Part shown: piece by piece, positions 6,617-10,365 of the stretch
Numbering within the stretch: the stretch's first letter is position 1
How the letters are laid out: every line of letters begins with the position of its first letter
Assembly: GCA_007131625.1 (NCBI GenBank)
Contig: SLQC01000308.1
Coordinates: 1-10,365 of the forward strand
Reading direction: 5' to 3'
DNA length: 10,365 bases
DNA from: Balneolales bacterium
GTDB taxonomy: Bacteria > Bacteroidota > Rhodothermia > Balneolales > Natronogracilivirgulaceae
Program-made: the position numbers and the translations under genes
Notes under the pieces: generated by a model
Told to the model about the DNA's origin: nothing
The model's database searches: none
Seen by the model: the letters and a program-made list of their open reading frames with translations, nothing else

Positions 6617-9532
6617 ATCATAGAGCCTGTTGAAGAAGTAATTAAACGATCGGATTTAATCATAGAGGCAAGCGTGGTTGACATTGATTATTATCCCATT
6701 GAACGTTCATCATTAGGACATGCATTTATTACCCTTGAGGTTGATGACTTTCTGAAGGGAGAGTCAGACACTCGGATCGTCACGAAACGGTTTGGCGTAG
6801 ACGAGTCAGGCAAACAATTATTTGGCAAAAATACACCGGTATTTGAGTTGGGCGACAGGGTCATTGTATGTCTCCGGGAAGAGGCCGACGGATATTATTT
6901 GCATTTGGGACTTTACCGGGGAACCTTTCATGTCAGCGAGAATGATGTTGTCAAGAATTATGACATGGACATAAATGAGTTCAAATCGCATATAGTCAAT
7001 GTAGTTAAAGGCGGTATTGAGGAGTTTCCCGAGCCCGCCACAGATCCTTATGATGTCAAAAATTTTGATCCTTCAAAAAAAATGAAGATGGGTCCAGACT
7101 CACACTTCTATATATTAAGTGGACATGGCTCACATTTGGATGGACACTTTGAAGCGTTCGATGAGACCTGGGACTTGTCGTACAATCCCGTCCAATTTCA
7201 CTACAATGAAGATAATGTACAAATTTCGGCTTCAACATCTACTATGCTTGAGAGGATCAACGACGCTTTTGATGTCTGGAATGAATTAGCCCACTCCGAA
7301 CTAAAATTTGAAACAATTACATCCTCACATTTAACAAGCCAGGGTCAAGTAGATAATGATGTGAGTGTGATTTTATGGGATGATTTGCCATCTCATATAA
7401 TTGCGAGAGAACATCCTCATCCAAAAGAAGACGGGGTTGGTACGAAGGTCGGATCTGATATAGTATTCAATTCAAACATCGACGCTATGAATTGGCATGT
7501 TAGTCCTAATCCTCTGAATATAAGAGATGATGAAAATATAGATTTTGTGGATATACTTATTCATGAACTTGGGCATACTCAAGGGCTTGATCATACAAGT
7601 GTATCATCAACGATAATGTATGGTGGTGGATATGAAAATACAGATATTTTTCCCACAAGAACATTGGCGGATGGTGATAAAGCTGGGGCCGTTTATCAGC
7701 ACACAGTACCAGAACTTTCCGGAACGGTATCACATAGTGTTGTTCTATCACATAATCGAAATATTATTACCATACCGAAAGGATCGGAATTGAATCTGCA
7801 CGCAGATTTGAAAGTGAATGAAGGAGTTACCCTTGATATCGAGCAGGACATGACCGTCAACTTTTTGGATGATGATCTGAAGATTGATGTTGATGGCACT
7901 TTTACGGCCATTGGAACCTCTTCGGAACGCATTGCGTTCAACGCCAATGGTAACTCAAATCTCGAGATTCTGGCCAATAACGGGGCCACCATCCGGCAGA
8001 CCGATGTGGATGGGATTGACGTAACCGTCAGCGGCAGCGGGCAGAGCGCCGTCATCTGGGACAGCCGGTTCCTGAATGCCGGCTTTGCCGTTACCCTGGA
8101 CGGATTGTCCAGTGTTTCCTTTTTGAGAAATCATATTGACGATGCCAGTTTTGCCGGTCTGCATCTGGTCAATTTTCAGGGTTCCAACACCATCGGCCGG
8201 AATTCGATAACGAATGCCACCCAGAATGGCATACGACTCAATAATTCGGAAATCGATGATTTTTATATGAACGTGGTGGAAGACGGGTCCAATCGCGGGA
8301 TACAGCTGATTTTCGGTTCGGACGGATTCCTGACGGACTTTGACGAGCAAGAGGAAGGCAAAAACCGGTTCAAAAACATGGGAGGCACCCATATTGAGGT
8401 GAGTAGCAATTCGTTGGCCTTTTTGGGTGATTCCGAGTATGTGTCAAAAAACGCGGTATACAGTACGGATCAGGAATTCTCGGATGAGTATGTATGGAAT
8501 GCGAACACCAGCGCCACGGTATATGCCCATCATACCTACTGGGGGACGACCAGTGCTCCATCGAGCAGTTTGTTTGACGGGCTGGTGGATTATTCCAATC
8601 ATGAAACCAGTGATGATACAGGTTCCTCGGGCTCCCCATTGGCAAAATCTGTCAGCCCGGGCTCGCAGCCAACAGAAGAACAACGCAAGGAGCGGCTGCA
8701 TGAGCTGATTAGCGAGCTGGATGAGGATGCCTGGCGAAACGGCAACGACCGGCGGCTTTCGGAGCTGTACATGTACATGCGAATGGATCGCAATGACAAA
8801 ATGGATCTGCGAGATCAGATCCTGGCCACGATCGCCGAATGGTCGTCGCGCCGTTCCGTCCTGACGAGTGATTACGGCGACTCGCCCGAGGTGCGTCAGG
8901 CGGTGGAAACAGCGATGCTTCTTGAAATTCGACTTGCATTCCGGGACAGCGACTACGAACAGGCCGACCGGCTCAACGCCACGATGGAACCCTATATTCA
9001 GTTGACCGAAAACCGGGTGGCCCTGTTGGAAAATGAGGTTTCCCTGAATATTCACTATCGGGATTATGCCGGAGCCCTGCAGGCGCTGGATCAGGTCCGG
9101 ACGCTAGCCGACGGTGAATCTTTCCAGGATGAGCAAAGCCTGGACATCATGGAGTACTATCTGACGCGCAGGCTTGGGGATGGCGAAGAAGGTTCCGGCA
9201 GGGAGGGAAAGATGGCCTCTGACGATGCACAGGAGATGCAGGAGCCGAAGCCGGAGTCGTATGCCCTGAAGGCCAATTATCCGAATCCGTTCAATCCGGT
9301 GACGGTGATCCCTTTCGCTCTGCCCGATGCCGGACAGGTGCTCATTGAAGTGTATGACATACTGGGCCGCCGGGTCGCGGTATTAACCGACCAAACTTAT
9401 GAGGCAGGCCGCCACCAGGTCAGCTGGGACGGCACGAGGGCGGCCAGCGGAATCTACATTATACGGATGCTGGTCACCGAACAAGACAACCACCGGCATG
9501 AGTTTCACCGGAATGTCACGCTCGTAAAATAA
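6539..9532 (+). CDS. Secreted matrixin-like zinc metalloprotease with beta-helix, helical region and T9SS sorting domain
   Basis: The 997-residue product has a signal peptide (1-24, ending TTSFG). A domain at about 30-150 (VIKRSDLIIEASVVD...FLKGE...GDRVIVCLRE) is of a type often found ahead of matrixin proteases. The catalytic domain has the zinc motif HELGHTQGLDH: His342, Glu343, His346 and His352. An SSTIMYGG Met-turn with Met360 follows, so this is a metzincin of the M10 matrixin type with all key residues present. Residues about 395-690 form a parallel beta-helix-like repeat region. About 711-881 is highly charged and helical, TPR-like in places. NYPNPFNP at 913-920 and YDILGRRVAVL mark a type A T9SS signal. 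The 5' half is AT-rich and the 3' half GC-rich, suggesting a domain fusion. It is the last gene of the operon; a hairpin follows after 27 nt. The substrate is unknown. Confidence 0.92.
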   Translation: MKNSIIPFMAFVMMLVIPTTSFGDTIIIEPVEEVIKRSDLIIEASVVDIDYYPIERSSLGHAFITLEVDDFLKGESDTRIVTKRFGVDESGKQLFGKNTPVFELGDRVIVCLREEADGYYLHLGLYRGTFHVSENDVVKNYDMDINEFKSHIVNVVKGGIEEFPEPATDPYDVKNFDPSKKMKMGPDSHFYILSGHGSHLDGHFEAFDETWDLSYNPVQFHYNEDNVQISASTSTMLERINDAFDVWNELAHSELKFETITSSHLTSQGQVDNDVSVILWDDLPSHIIAREHPHPKEDGVGTKVGSDIVFNSNIDAMNWHVSPNPLNIRDDENIDFVDILIHELGHTQGLDHTSVSSTIMYGGGYENTDIFPTRTLADGDKAGAVYQHTVPELSGTVSHSVVLSHNRNIITIPKGSELNLHADLKVNEGVTLDIEQDMTVNFLDDDLKIDVDGTFTAIGTSSERIAFNANGNSNLEILANNGATIRQTDVDGIDVTVSGSGQSAVIWDSRFLNAGFAVTLDGLSSVSFLRNHIDDASFAGLHLVNFQGSNTIGRNSITNATQNGIRLNNSEIDDFYMNVVEDGSNRGIQLIFGSDGFLTDFDEQEEGKNRFKNMGGTHIEVSSNSLAFLGDSEYVSKNAVYSTDQEFSDEYVWNANTSATVYAHHTYWGTTSAPSSSLFDGLVDYSNHETSDDTGSSGSPLAKSVSPGSQPTEEQRKERLHELISELDEDAWRNGNDRRLSELYMYMRMDRNDKMDLRDQILATIAEWSSRRSVLTSDYGDSPEVRQAVETAMLLEIRLAFRDSDYEQADRLNATMEPYIQLTENRVALLENEVSLNIHYRDYAGALQALDQVRTLADGESFQDEQSLDIMEYYLTRRLGDGEEGSGREGKMASDDAQEMQEPKPESYALKANYPNPFNPVTVIPFALPDAGQVLIEVYDILGRRVAVLTDQTYEAGRHQVSWDGTRAASGIYIIRMLVTEQDNHRHEFHRNVTLVK

Positions 9533-9559
9533 GATATTTCGCAAAGGCTTGCTTACCAC

Positions 9560-9597
9560 TCCGGTTACCTGGATTCATTTTGTTCCGGGTAACCGGA
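9560..9597 (+). terminator. Strong hairpin after the protease gene, probable terminator
   Basis: TCCGGTTACCTGGA at 9560-9573 pairs with TCCGGGTAACCGGA at 9584-9597, giving 14 bp with a single G-U pair and a 10-nt loop. It starts 27 nt after the protease stop and lies before the second GLUG gene, the right place for an operon end. There is no T-run on either side, so it may act as an mRNA-stabilising or Rho-assisted structure, or as an operator for the downstream gene. Confidence 0.55.
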
Positions 9598-9649
9598 ATC
9601 AAGGTCACCATTCAATTGATAGCACATATAAAATGTAAAAACAGTTCCC

Positions 9650-10365
9650 ATGACCACACTTCTTATAATCATTCTCATCATGTTGACAGCTCTTCCGGTG
9701 CAAGACCAGTTTGCCGGAGGTTCGGGAACCGAAGAAGACCCGTATCAGGTGGAGACGCTGGGACAGCTACAGGCCATTGCCGATACCAGTTATCTGGACA
9801 AACATTTTATTCAAATTGCCGATATAGATGCAAGTGAGACCGTAGAATGGAGCGACAGTCTTGTCTTTGAACCGATTGGATGGTGGCAAGACTTTGAAAA
9901 CAACAGTCCGTTTACCGGCTCCTATGATGGCAGCGGTTTTGCCATCACGGATCTGCATATCGATCAACCAAACGGGTATAATGTGGGTTTGTTCGGTTAT
10001 ATTGATGGTGCAGTAATTAAAAATGTGGCATTGAAAAATGGAAACGTTTCGGGTAATACTCGTGTGGGGGGGACTTGTAGGTGTCAACAGGGGCGAGGTT
10101 TTCAGCTCGTATAGCACAAACGCGGTCTCGGGTGAAACTGGTGTAGGGGGATTGGTCGGACGCAATTGTGGTTATATTGATGACTCGCACGCTATGGGTG
10201 CGGTTTCGGGTTTGTTTTCAACAGGTGGTTTGGTTGGAAGTGGGGGGGCTGACAATACTTGTGGTGGCTCAATTAACAATTCCTATGCCACAGGCGCAGT
10301 TTCGGGTGATATTAATATTGGCGGGTTGGTCGGCTATTTTGGTAATATTGGTGGTGGAGTAAGCA
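9650..10365 (+). CDS. Second GLUG-repeat secreted protein, frameshifted in a G tract and cut by the window edge
   Basis: The start gives a signal peptide (MTTLLIIILIMLTALPVQDQ), then FAGGSGTEEDPYQVETLGQL, closely matching the first GLUG protein (FAGGSGTEENPWQVETLEQL) and its HFIQIADIDA and SPFTGSYDGSGF stretches. As written, the frame runs through residue 138 (GNTRV...) and then into a stop at 10112-10114. The run of seven G at 10066-10072 needs six to keep the frame. With one G removed, the frame is open to the window end and reads RVGGLVGVNRGEVFSSYSTN and three further GG-L-V-G repeats. The break may be a sequencing error, a recent mutation or a phase-variable tract. No clear ribosome site precedes the ATG. 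A C-terminal T9SS domain is expected beyond the edge. Confidence 0.8.
10066..10072 (+). repeat. Seven-G tract at the frameshift of the second GLUG gene
   Basis: The codons before the tract (ACT CGT GT) and after it (ACT TGT...) belong to two different frames. Six G would join them into GTG GGG GGA CTT, coding VGGL, the expected repeat motif. Runs of this length are prone to slippage in cells and to miscounting by sequencers. Confidence 0.7.
10242..10248 (+). repeat. Second seven-G tract in the same gene
   Basis: This tract codes part of GSGGAD in the corrected GLUG frame, and here seven G is the in-frame length. It lies 176 bp after the first G tract. Confidence 0.7.

Noticed and set aside
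8444..9055. 203-codon minus-strand open frame
   Set aside because: It lies wholly opposite the protease gene, which has strong domain support; GC-rich coding DNA often leaves the opposite strand open. No family is recognisable in it.
10168..10362. 64-codon ORF near the right edge
   Set aside because: It is a shadow frame of the corrected GLUG reading frame, which shows clear repeats over the same bases.
1..10365. CRISPR array, tRNA or rRNA
   Set aside because: No short direct repeats with regular unique spacers, no cloverleaf-like segment and no rRNA-like conserved stretch were seen. The regular repeats present are protein-level GLUG repeats.

Overview
The window looks like accessory chromosomal DNA from a Bacteroidetes-type bacterium, most likely Balneolota/Rhodothermota. 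The main clue is that two complete proteins end in the C-terminal domain NYPNPFNP...YDILGRRVAVL...ASGxYxYR, the type A sorting signal of the type IX secretion system (T9SS). A promoter candidate of Bacteroidetes form (TTG, then a TAnnTTTG-like box) and several genes without a good Shine-Dalgarno sequence agree with this. The taxonomic call is inference from motifs, not from a database search.

Layout. (1) Positions 1-510, minus strand: the first codons of a probable IS66-type accessory transposase gene run off the left edge. They abut the 5' part of an amidohydrolase lipoprotein gene, which appears to have been cut by that insertion. (2) Positions 511-904: non-coding, with no clear structure. 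(3) Positions 905-4144: a large secreted GLUG-repeat protein made of two copies of a module (GLUG block, conserved SYW...WLLTE linker, fibronectin-III-like domain) and then a T9SS signal. (4) Positions 4194-4490: a decayed sialidase (BNR) fragment with two internal stops. (5) Positions 4491-4958: AT-rich DNA with a promoter candidate and a long leader that can fold into hairpins. (6) Positions 4959-9532: a tightly packed operon. It holds a 60-codon ORF, lipoprotein copy 1, a 40-codon remnant of a protease signal peptide, lipoprotein copy 2 and a 997-residue secreted matrixin-like metalloprotease. Four junctions are ATGA overlaps or 2-nt gaps. (7) Positions 9560-9597: a 14-bp hairpin, probably the end of the operon. 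(8) Position 9650 to the right edge: a second GLUG-repeat gene, paralogous to the first, interrupted by one extra G in a seven-G tract.

The most notable feature is an exact-offset (748 bp) tandem duplication in the operon. It doubled the lipoprotein gene and left the first protease copy as only a signal peptide. The surviving protease gene is itself a compositional mosaic, with an AT-rich catalytic half and a GC-rich beta-helix/helical/T9SS half. With the GLUG paralogues on both sides, the truncated enzymes and the IS end, the region reads as a fast-changing cell-surface and secreted-protein locus. A working idea, inference only, is that the protease is exported by T9SS and the co-translated outer-membrane lipoproteins are its partner, chaperone or inhibitor.
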